From UMGS902 sp045580835 (lineage in GTDB: Bacteria; Bacillota; Clostridia; Oscillospirales; CAG-272), in assembly GCA_045580835.1 (NCBI GenBank), contig JAZNOM010000048.1:1-64000 (forward strand): DNA of 64,000 nucleotides, written 5' to 3'. The position numbers and the translations under genes are program-made. Below, piece by piece: positions 37,602-44,547 of this stretch (the stretch's first letter is position 1; each line of letters begins with the position of its first letter). The notes beneath the pieces were generated by a model. The model had not been told where the DNA came from. It searched no databases and worked only from the letters and a program-made list of their open reading frames with translations.

Positions 37602-38033
37602 ATGCAATATCTTTGGCTTGGAGTGCTAATTTGCGCTATTGTCGTTGAGGTTATAACTGCCGGACTCGTTTCTGTTTGGTTTGTTCCTGCGGCGCTAGTG
37701 GCAATGGTTCTAGCACTTTTTGAAGTTCCGCTCTATTTGCAAATTATCGTTTTTCTGGGACTTTCACTTATTTTTATTGTATTATCTCGAACCATTTGGA
37801 AAAAATACACATCCATAAAGCCGCTTGAACCTACAAATACTGACGTCTTGCTTGGTGAGATCGCCGTCGTTACCGAAGGAATTGATAACATTAATTCATT
37901 AGGTGAGGTTAAAGTCAACGGTCAGCGTTGGAGTGCACGCAGCGCAAACGGTGAAAGAATTGAACTTGGAGAAAAGGTAAAAGTTCTTTCTATTGAAGGC
38001 GTAAAGGTTATTTGCGAAAAATCTGATATTTAA
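37602..38033 (+). CDS. NfeD-like membrane protein
   Basis: A 143-residue protein with two or three transmembrane segments in residues 1-65 (LGVLICAIVVEVITAGLVSVWF, PLYLQIIVFLGLSLIFIVLS) and a C-terminal OB-fold domain (LLGEIAVVTEGIDNINSLGE, VKVNGQRWSARSANGERIE, KVKVLSIEGVKVICEK). NfeD proteins partner SPFH/stomatin proteins, and such a gene follows at once. Confidence 0.92.
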   Translation: MQYLWLGVLICAIVVEVITAGLVSVWFVPAALVAMVLALFEVPLYLQIIVFLGLSLIFIVLSRTIWKKYTSIKPLEPTNTDVLLGEIAVVTEGIDNINSLGEVKVNGQRWSARSANGERIELGEKVKVLSIEGVKVICEKSDI

Positions 38034-38045
38034 GGAGTGAATATT

Positions 38046-39017
38046 ATGTTAAACATTTTTGTAGCTAATGGAGTCGCTACTAATTCCGGCGGCATTATGG
38101 GAATTCTCATTGCACTTGTTGCAATTGCGGTAGTAATTTGTATTTCCTGTGTAAAAATTGTTCCACAGGCTCGCGCATATGTAATAGAGCGTCTTGGAGT
38201 TTACAACGGTACATGGAAAACCGGACTTCACTTTAAAATGCCTTTTATTGACAAAATTGCAAAACGCGTTGTTCTTATGGAACAGGTTGCGGACTTTCCT
38301 CCACAGGCCGTTATCACCAAGGATAATGTTAAGATGCAGATTGACACTGTTGTATTCTTTCAGATTACCGACTGTAAACTTTATGCATACGGCGTTGTAA
38401 ACCCTATTTCCGCAATTGAAAACCTCACCGCAACAACTCTCCGAAATATCATCGGTGAGCTTGAACTCGACAGCACGCTTACCTCGCGCGATATTATCAA
38501 TTCCAAGATGCGTTCTATCCTTGATGAGGCTACCGACCCGTGGGGTATCAAGGTAAATCGTGTTGAGCTTAAAAACATCATGCCTCCCAAGGAAATTCAG
38601 GATGCGATGGAAAAGCAGATGAAGGCTGAACGCGAGCGCCGCGAATCTATTCTCAAAGCTGAAGGTGAGCGTAATTCCGCAATTCTTGTTGCCGAAGGTA
38701 AAAAGCAGTCAATGATTCTTGAAGCTGAAGCTGAAAAGCAGTCTGCAATTCTTCGTGCAGAAGCGCTTAAGGAAGCACAGATCAGAGAGGCGGAAGGTCA
38801 GGCTGAGGCTATTCTCAAAGTACAGCAGGCTACCGCTGAGGGTATCCGAATGATTAATGAGGCATCTCCCGGTCAAGGCGTAATTGCAATCAAGAGCCTT
38901 GAAGCGCTTGAAAAAGTTGCAGACGGCAAGTCCACGAAGATTATTATTCCTTCAGAAATCCAGTCACTAGCCGGTCTTGTTACAAGTGCAAGCGAGCTTA
39001 TGAAAGAGGATAAGTAG
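38046..39017 (+). CDS. SPFH/band 7 (stomatin, QmcA-like) membrane protein
   Basis: A 323-residue protein with one N-terminal transmembrane segment (GIMGILIALVAIAVVICISC), a band-7 domain at about 40-200 (IVPQARAYVIERLGVYNG, GLHFKMPFIDKI, TVVFFQITDCKLYAYGV), then a long Ala/Glu/Arg coiled coil at 185-270 and a short tail. It forms oligomeric membrane scaffolds with NfeD and quality-control proteases. ATG 38046 with GGAG 8 bases upstream is chosen over GTG 38037. Confidence 0.93.
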   Translation: MLNIFVANGVATNSGGIMGILIALVAIAVVICISCVKIVPQARAYVIERLGVYNGTWKTGLHFKMPFIDKIAKRVVLMEQVADFPPQAVITKDNVKMQIDTVVFFQITDCKLYAYGVVNPISAIENLTATTLRNIIGELELDSTLTSRDIINSKMRSILDEATDPWGIKVNRVELKNIMPPKEIQDAMEKQMKAERERRESILKAEGERNSAILVAEGKKQSMILEAEAEKQSAILRAEALKEAQIREAEGQAEAILKVQQATAEGIRMINEASPGQGVIAIKSLEALEKVADGKSTKIIIPSEIQSLAGLVTSASELMKEDK

Positions 39018-39021
39018 ATTC

Positions 39022-39050
39022 AAAAAAGGCTGCGAAAGCAGCCTTTTTTT
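39022..39050. terminator. Bidirectional terminator
   Basis: Hairpin AAAAAAGGCTGC GAAA GCAGCCTTTTTTT, with a GNRA tetraloop, serves both the SPFH gene and the convergent APH-family gene. Confidence 0.9.
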
Positions 39051-39835
39051 CATCCAAACACTTCGCAGGCTGCTATAAGTTTTAACATTTCTGTTTCAAC
39101 TTTATCGCGGCCGTATGCATCAATAAAACGTGAAGCGTAATCGTTTGTTTTGAGATTAAAAAACAGTGTCCAAATACCCCAAAATATGTCAATGTGTCTA
39201 TCGCCGACACCGCCGTTGCCAAGGTCAATAAATTTGCTGAATTTCCAGTTGTCAAGCATGATATTAGGCAAGCAGTAATCACCGTGTAGCAGAGTATCGG
39301 ATTTTAATAAATGCTTGTTTGCTTCAACAACTCTCCAAGCATCGTATGCGCTTTTATATCCAAAGATGTCCGGAAAAGCAGCTTTGTCATATGTACCGGA
39401 ATGATAGTTATTTGTAGCCAATTCAAGATAACTTTCGATTCGGTTTTGCACCGGACAATCTGAAAAATCCGTTTCGTGCAATGTTCTCAAAAGTTCGGCG
39501 ATGATGTCGCAAAGACGCTTGGGATTGGCGAGGTACTCAGCGTAAGTGCAGTCTTCGCCGCAAACTTTTTCGGTCAGCATCCAATCTTTTTCAAGCGATA
39601 TGTAATCAAGCACATTGGTTGCAAGACCTTTTGAATGAAAATATTTTGTCAACACGGCTTCGTCTTTGAGAGAGCCTTTGGGTGCGCTTTTTAAATAATA
39701 GCCGCAGTCCTTGTCAATAAAGAAAACTCTTGCTTCAGGCGAGCAACTGCTATCATAAACTTTTGTATTTTCAAAAAAACTGTGAAAAGCCTCGGGTATT
39801 AAATTCAAATTTGGCGTGATAAGTCTTCTGTTCAT
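39050..39835 (-). CDS. APH-family aminoglycoside/choline kinase-like phosphotransferase
   Basis: A 261-residue kinase-fold protein. The ATP-lobe lysine lies in CGYYLKSAP, the catalytic loop is LLHGDYCLPNIML and the metal-binding motif FIDLGNGGVGDRHIDI; these are characteristic of APH(3')-type enzymes that phosphorylate aminoglycosides. It lies in the chromosome without mobile genes immediately beside it, next to tRNA-Leu and facing an AAC(3)-family gene. Substrate is not established; resistance activity cannot be concluded from sequence. Confidence 0.82.
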   Translation of the reverse strand: MNRRLITPNLNLIPEAFHSFFENTKVYDSSCSPEARVFFIDKDCGYYLKSAPKGSLKDEAVLTKYFHSKGLATNVLDYISLEKDWMLTEKVCGEDCTYAEYLANPKRLCDIIAELLRTLHETDFSDCPVQNRIESYLELATNNYHSGTYDKAAFPDIFGYKSAYDAWRVVEANKHLLKSDTLLHGDYCLPNIMLDNWKFSKFIDLGNGGVGDRHIDIFWGIWTLFFNLKTNDYASRFIDAYGRDKVETEMLKLIAACEVFG

Positions 39836-39900
39836 TTAATCTCCTTAATTTAGGTGCGTGGTTACAATGTCTTGCTACGCAAGCCATTAAGCAAATATAA

Positions 39901-39956
39901 ACAAAAAAACACCGCACGGGTGTTTTTTTGTTTATGGTGCGGGTGACAGGACTTGA
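39901..39956 (-). repeat. Partial duplicate of tRNA-Leu 3' end plus terminator
   Basis: These 56 bases repeat almost exactly the sequence at 40043-40096: the terminator hairpin ACACC / GGTGT with flanking A and T runs, then the last 22 bases of the tRNA-Leu gene including CCA. The match stops abruptly at ACTTGA and the rest of the tRNA is missing. The copies are offset by about 140 bases and differ by one base in a T run. This is the pattern left by an attachment-site duplication or by deletion within a tandem tRNA pair. Confidence 0.8.
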
Positions 39957-40042
39957 TGACCTGCAAGGTCTCGCGAGGCGAGCCCTATTTAAAAGCCATG
40001 CGGCTTTTAAGGCAGAACCAAGTCTAACATCACTCTACAAAA
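39957..40042. other. Spacer between tRNA 3'-end repeats
   Basis: An 86-base non-coding stretch holding two small hairpins (CTCGC/GCGAG and AAAAGCC/GGCTTTT). No reading frame or other feature seen. Confidence 0.5.
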
Positions 40043-40043
40043 A

Positions 40044-40070
40044 CAAAAAACACCGCACGGGTGTTTTTTG
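40044..40070 (-). terminator. Terminator of tRNA-Leu
   Basis: Hairpin CAAAAAACACC GCAC GGGTGTTTTTTG directly after the tRNA 3' end on the minus strand. Confidence 0.8.
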
Positions 40071-40074
40071 TTTA

Positions 40075-40158
40075 TGGTGCGGGTGACAGGACTTGAACCT
40101 GCACGTCGGGGACACTAGATCCTAAGTCTAGCGCGTCTGCCAATTCCGCCACACCCGC
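40075..40158 (-). tRNA. tRNA-Leu (anticodon UAG)
   Basis: An 84-base class II tRNA with encoded CCA. Acceptor stem GCGGGTG/CACCCGC, anticodon stem CTAGA/TCTAG with loop CTTAGGA giving anticodon TAG, a variable arm around GTGTCCCCGAC, and T loop GTTCAAGTC. It has its own consensus promoter and terminator. Confidence 0.95.
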
Positions 40159-40168
40159 ATGTCATTAC

Positions 40169-40197
40169 AGTATATCATAAAACTACACCCGTGTCAA
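40169..40197 (-). promoter_or_regulatory. Promoter of tRNA-Leu
   Basis: On the minus strand TTGACA, 17 bases, TATACT, ending 10 bases before the tRNA 5' end. Confidence 0.85.
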
Positions 40198-40220
40198 GCG
40201 AATTAATGGTTTACTAATTA

Positions 40221-40249
40221 TTGAATTTAAAAAATATATATGTTATAAT
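40221..40249 (+). promoter_or_regulatory. Promoter of the AAC(3)-trmO-lipase-metF-metH operon
   Basis: TTGAAT, 17 bases, TATAAT, 30 bases before the first start codon. No riboswitch-like leader fits in the short gap. Confidence 0.75.
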
Positions 40250-40279
40250 AATTTAATAATAAATATTTTAGGTAGTAAA

Positions 40280-41080
40280 ATGATAAACAAATCAGACGTG
40301 ATTAAACAACTTCAAATAATGAATGCACCGCAGGACAAAATAGTCCTTGTACATTCTTCTTTGCGTGACGTTGGCGAGGTGGAGGGCAGAGGAGAAGGTT
40401 TACTTGAAGTTTTGATTGAATACTTTACTGCAAAAGGCGGTCTTTTGTGCATTCCTACCCACACATGGGCAAATGTCGGTGACGAAAGCAAGATTACTTT
40501 GGATTTGACGGCGAAGGATACTTGTATTGGCACACTCCCGAATATAGCTGCAAAAGCTGCCGAGATTCGCACTTCGCATCCTACGCATTCAATGGCGGTG
40601 TTTGGTGACGAAAAACATGCTGCGGTTTTTGCAAGCGGCGAAGAAAAGTTTATAACTCCTGCAAATCCTCTGGGGTGTTACGGCAAAATCTATGAAAACG
40701 ATGGATTTATTTTGCTTATAGGAGTGGAGCATAACCGTAATACATACTTACACTGTGTCGAGGAAATGCTTGGTGTCCACAACCGTATTGCCAAAGAACC
40801 AAAGCGAGTTACCGTAAAACATCTCAACGGAGAGGTTGAAACTAAAACGATGCATCCGCACGAAGCTATCGGCATAGGAGACGTGTCTCTGCGTTATCCT
40901 AAATACGAAGCCGCTTTCCGCTATCATGGCGCGATTACTGACGGCTTTATAGGCAATGCAAAAACTCAACTTTGCAGCGCTCGCAAAATGAAAGAAGTTA
41001 TGGAACTTATCAATATTAGAAGCAACGGTAAAGAACTATTTTTGGATGACACACCTTTAGAAAAATCACTCTATATGTGA
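40280..41080 (+). CDS. AAC(3)-family aminoglycoside N-acetyltransferase-like protein
   Basis: A 266-residue protein of the Antibiotic_NAT family: IVLVHSSLRDVGEVEGRGEG, GGLLCIPTHTWANV, TSHPTHSMAVFG, NPLGCYGKIYENDGFILLIG and NTYLHCVEEMLG cover the conserved core, including the HPTHS motif. Members acetylate the 3-amino group of aminoglycosides from acetyl-CoA, but chromosomal homologues (YokD-like) often have unknown substrates. It is the first gene of an apparent six-gene operon; trmO starts 8 bases later. Confidence 0.88.
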   Translation: MINKSDVIKQLQIMNAPQDKIVLVHSSLRDVGEVEGRGEGLLEVLIEYFTAKGGLLCIPTHTWANVGDESKITLDLTAKDTCIGTLPNIAAKAAEIRTSHPTHSMAVFGDEKHAAVFASGEEKFITPANPLGCYGKIYENDGFILLIGVEHNRNTYLHCVEEMLGVHNRIAKEPKRVTVKHLNGEVETKTMHPHEAIGIGDVSLRYPKYEAAFRYHGAITDGFIGNAKTQLCSARKMKEVMELINIRSNGKELFLDDTPLEKSLYM

Positions 41081-41087
41081 GGTTGAC

Positions 41088-41768
41088 ATGGAAAAGCCAA
41101 TGAACATAATTGCATATATACGCACGGATTTTCCTACTAAATTCGGCATACCGCGTCAAAGTGGACTTGCAGAGTTTGAAGCGACGATTGTGTTTGAACC
41201 TGAGTACAGAAACGCAGAGGCGCTTCGCGGTATAGAAGGATACAGCCATTTGTGGCTGATTTGGAAATTCTCTAAAGCCGAGCGCGACACATGGTCGCCG
41301 ACAGTACGGCCGCCGCGTCTTGGCGGAAATAAACGTGTCGGTGTATTTGCTACCCGTTCACCATTCAGACCTAATCCAATCGGTCTTTCTTCTGTAAAAC
41401 TGCTCGGTGTTGAGAAAACGGATAACGGCTATGTGCTCCGAGTATCCGGTGCAGACCTTATGGACGGCACTCCCATATATGATATAAAGCCGTATCTTGC
41501 TTTTACGGACAGTCATCCCGATGCAGTCGGAGGATTTGCCGATGAGAAAAAAGAATATTCGCTTAATGTTGATTTCCCCGAGGATTTACTTTCCAAAATC
41601 CCCAAGAGCAAACAAAAAGCATTGCTCGAACTTCTTTCCGAGGATCCGAGACCGCAGTATATTGATGATTCCGAGCGCGTATACGGGTTTGAGTTTTCGG
41701 GTGTCGAGATAAAATTTGTTGTAAGTAACGATATTCTTACTGTAAAAGAGGTAGAAAAAATAAAATGA
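41088..41768 (+). CDS. trmO: tRNA (N6-threonylcarbamoyladenosine37)-N6-methyltransferase TrmO
   Basis: A 226-residue SAM-dependent enzyme. The beta-barrel TsaA domain (FPTKFGIPRQSGL, YSHLWLIWKFSK, PRLGGNKRVGVFATRSPFRPNPIGLS, ADLMDGTPIYDIKPY) is complete, followed by a C-terminal extension at about 165-226. It methylates t6A37 in tRNA-Thr in other bacteria. Its stop overlaps the lipase start (ATGA). GAGGTTGAC precedes the ATG. Confidence 0.94.
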   Translation: MEKPMNIIAYIRTDFPTKFGIPRQSGLAEFEATIVFEPEYRNAEALRGIEGYSHLWLIWKFSKAERDTWSPTVRPPRLGGNKRVGVFATRSPFRPNPIGLSSVKLLGVEKTDNGYVLRVSGADLMDGTPIYDIKPYLAFTDSHPDAVGGFADEKKEYSLNVDFPEDLLSKIPKSKQKALLELLSEDPRPQYIDDSERVYGFEFSGVEIKFVVSNDILTVKEVEKIK

Positions 41769-43084
41769 TAGTTTCCATTGCATTTATAAACTTCATACTT
41801 ATGACACTATGCGCAAACTGCTTTTTGATTTGCTATAAATATCCGCTTTTGACATTAGTGTTCTTACCTCTTTTTATTGTAGTAAACATAATACCCTCTT
41901 TTTCAAGAAGAGAATTTTACAATTTGCGCCTCAGGATATGTTACCATGGCAACATGTGTTTAAGGCAATTCCTTTGTTCGGCTGTAATCTCAGTTATAAT
42001 TCACGCAATTATAGCAGTTCATTTCTTTCAAACCCAAACTATGCTTTTAATTTCGAGTGCAATTGTGTGCATAGTGATTGAGGCTGTTTTTTTCTGGAAT
42101 GGCATAATATCGCTTTATTGCACATCTGTTCAACTCGGCATTAAACTTCGCGTTATCGGCGCTCTTTGTGGCATGATTCCCATAGTTAATTTGATAGTAC
42201 TTGGAATAATTTTAAGAATAACTTCTTTAGAAATTAAAGTTGAAACAAAAAAGGCTCAATTGAACGAAGAAAGAAAGCATAAAGAAATTTGCAAAACCAA
42301 GTATCCAATTTTACTTGTACACGGCGTGTTTTTCAGAGACTTCAAGCTTTTGAATTATTGGGGAAGAATTCCCGCAGAATTAAAAAAGAACGGCGCTTCT
42401 GTTTTTTATGGCAACCATCAATCGGCGCGAGCGGTTGCAGATAGTGCCGCGGAGCTTACGGAGAGAATAAAGCAAATCGTAAACTCTACCGGATGTGAAA
42501 AGGTAAATATTATAGCGCATTCCAAGGGCGGACTTGATTGCCGTTATGCGATAAGCCATTTAAACGCGGCGCCTTATGTAGCCTCGCTTACGACGATAAA
42601 TACGCCTCACCGAGGCTGTAAATTTGCCGATTTTCTTCTCGAAAAAGCGCCTGATTCACTCCGAAAAAGAATAACTAAACTATATAACGACGCTTTTGAA
42701 AAACTCGGCGACGAAAATCCTGATTTTATGGCTGCCGTTACTGATTTAACTTCTTCAACTTGTATTGAACTGGATAAATCTATGATTGCACCGAACGGTG
42801 TAAAGTGTAGTAGTATCGGTTCTATTATTAATCATCCACTGAAAGGCAAATTCCCACTTAGCCTTACATATCATCTTGTTCATTTATTCGATGGACCCAA
42901 CGATGGGCTCGTAGGAATAGATTCATTTGAATGGGGTGATTCTTATACTTTATTAAAAACAAGCGACAAAAGAGGAATATCCCATATGGATATTATCGAT
43001 TTAGGCAGAGAAAACCTACCCGACTTTGATGTGCGCGAGTTTTATGTAAATATGGTTTCCGAACTTAAAAAGCAAGGCTTGTAA
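41765..43084 (+). CDS. Membrane-anchored alpha/beta-hydrolase (lipase-like)
   Basis: A 439-residue protein. Residues 1-165 hold four hydrophobic segments (for example INFILMTLCANCFLICY, LLISSAIVCIVIEAVFFW, VIGALCGMIPIVNLIVLGIIL). The C-terminal part from about 178 resembles triacylglycerol lipases: PILLVHGVFFRD (oxyanion loop HG), NIIAHSKGGLDCRYAIS with the nucleophile Ser in AHSKGG, INTPHRG, DGPNDGLVG (probable catalytic Asp) and HMDIID (probable His). A membrane-bound lipid or ester hydrolase is inferred. Its position between trmO and metF does not explain its role. Confidence 0.82.
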   Translation: MIVSIAFINFILMTLCANCFLICYKYPLLTLVFLPLFIVVNIIPSFSRREFYNLRLRICYHGNMCLRQFLCSAVISVIIHAIIAVHFFQTQTMLLISSAIVCIVIEAVFFWNGIISLYCTSVQLGIKLRVIGALCGMIPIVNLIVLGIILRITSLEIKVETKKAQLNEERKHKEICKTKYPILLVHGVFFRDFKLLNYWGRIPAELKKNGASVFYGNHQSARAVADSAAELTERIKQIVNSTGCEKVNIIAHSKGGLDCRYAISHLNAAPYVASLTTINTPHRGCKFADFLLEKAPDSLRKRITKLYNDAFEKLGDENPDFMAAVTDLTSSTCIELDKSMIAPNGVKCSSIGSIINHPLKGKFPLSLTYHLVHLFDGPNDGLVGIDSFEWGDSYTLLKTSDKRGISHMDIIDLGRENLPDFDVREFYVNMVSELKKQGL

Positions 43085-43108
43085 TTCTAAAGATTTTAGA
43101 GGCAAAAA

Positions 43109-43987
43109 ATGAAACTTACAAAACTTTTTGAAAACAACGCTCTTTCCCTCTCTTTCGAGGTGTTTCCGCCAAAGGTTGATACCGCATTTGAGAGTGTAAA
43201 ACATGCAACCGAGGAAATAGCAAAACTGCACCCTTCTTTTATGAGCGTTACATACGGTGCGGGCGGCGGTACAAGCAAATACACTCTTGATATTGCCGAA
43301 AACATAAAAAAGATGTACGGCGTTCCCACTTTGGCACATCTTACGTGCGTATCTTCCACTAAAGAAACCGTCCATAACAAAATAGAGGCAATAAAAGCAG
43401 CGGGTATTGAAAATGTCATGGCGCTTCGCGGCGATCTCACTCCCGAGCTTGAAAACTCAGACAGAAGCAAGTGGCATTATCACCACGCAATTGACCTTGT
43501 GCGCGAACTTAAAGAAAGCGGAATGGATTTTTGCATCGGCGGCGCATGCTATCCGGAAATTCATCCCGAAAGTGCAAATCAAAACGAAGATATAAAGTAT
43601 CTCAAGGAAAAGGTTGATGCCGGTTGTGATTTTTTGACAACACAGATGTTTTTTGATAACAATTTGCTTTACAACTTTCTATATAAAATCCGCGAAGCAG
43701 GCATTACCGTGCCGATTATTCCGGGTATAATGCCCATAACTAATGCAAATCAGGTTGACCGCGCAATTAAACTTTCCGGTTCATTTATGCCGCAACGATT
43801 CAAAAGCCTCGTAGATAAATTTGGCAGCAATCCTGCCGCAATGAAGCAGGCAGGTATTGCGTATGCAACCGACCAGATTATCGACCTTTATGCCAATGGC
43901 ATTAAAAACGTTCATGTTTATTCGATGAACAAGCCTGATGTTGCAGAGAAAATTCAAAACAATCTTTCAGATATTTTGGGCAGATGA
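43109..43987 (+). CDS. metF: Methylenetetrahydrofolate reductase
   Basis: A 292-residue TIM-barrel flavoenzyme that makes 5-methyl-THF for methionine synthase. LSFEVFPPK contains the catalytic Glu, MSVTYGAGGG, AHLTCVSSTKETV, VMALRGD and FLTTQMFFDN are family hallmarks, and IIPGIMPI is the late barrel strand. It overlaps the MetH reactivation gene by 4 bases, which links it to the methionine branch. Confidence 0.96.
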   Translation: MKLTKLFENNALSLSFEVFPPKVDTAFESVKHATEEIAKLHPSFMSVTYGAGGGTSKYTLDIAENIKKMYGVPTLAHLTCVSSTKETVHNKIEAIKAAGIENVMALRGDLTPELENSDRSKWHYHHAIDLVRELKESGMDFCIGGACYPEIHPESANQNEDIKYLKEKVDAGCDFLTTQMFFDNNLLYNFLYKIREAGITVPIIPGIMPITNANQVDRAIKLSGSFMPQRFKSLVDKFGSNPAAMKQAGIAYATDQIIDLYANGIKNVHVYSMNKPDVAEKIQNNLSDILGR

Positions 43988-44547
43988 ATACTGTATTTAC
44001 AAAGAACTATAGCGAGCCAAGTTTTGCTCATAATGAGATTTTAAGGTATGCGGCAAGCAAACCTACCGAAGAGATTAACGCGCTTTTATATGACTGTTTA
44101 AATGAGCTTTGCGGCAAACTTTCATATCGCGTTTGCTACATTGAGTTACCGCTCGGCACACACTTTTTAAATGTAAATTCAGAACTGCTTGACGATTATC
44201 TCGCAGATTGTGAAAAATACGTGCTTTTTGCTGCTACTGTCGGAATAGAGATAGATAGACTCATTGCAAAATATACAAAAATTTCTCCCGCGAAAGCACA
44301 TATGTTCCAGGCAATCGGTGCAGAGCGTACCGAGGCTCTTTGCGATATGTTTTGCAACGATATAAAAGCGCAATATTTGCATACGAAACCGCGTATCAGC
44401 CCAGGATATGGCGATATGCCGCTTGAAATGCAAAGGGAAGTGTTTGAAATTCTTGATTGTTCCCGAAAAATCGGAGTTTCACTAGGCGACAGTCTTTTAA
44501 TGTCGCCGTCAAAATCTGTAACAGCCTTTATTGGAGTGTTAAAATGA
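43984..44547 (+). CDS. Free-standing methionine synthase reactivation-domain protein
   Basis: A 187-residue protein resembling the C-terminal AdoMet-binding reactivation domain of cobalamin-dependent methionine synthase (LFAATVGIEIDRLIAKYT, FQAIGAERTEALCD, PRISPGYGDMPLEMQREVFEIL with the conserved RxSPGYGD motif, GVSLGDSLLMSPSKSVTAFIG). It should supply in trans the domain missing from the MetH encoded next; the two genes overlap by ATGA. Split reactivation domains are known in Clostridia and Thermotogae. Confidence 0.88.
   Translation: MNTVFTKNYSEPSFAHNEILRYAASKPTEEINALLYDCLNELCGKLSYRVCYIELPLGTHFLNVNSELLDDYLADCEKYVLFAATVGIEIDRLIAKYTKISPAKAHMFQAIGAERTEALCDMFCNDIKAQYLHTKPRISPGYGDMPLEMQREVFEILDCSRKIGVSLGDSLLMSPSKSVTAFIGVLK

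Noticed and set aside
39931..39956. Second complete tRNA-Leu gene
   Set aside because: Only the last 22 bases are present; the anticodon, D arm and 5' acceptor strand are missing.
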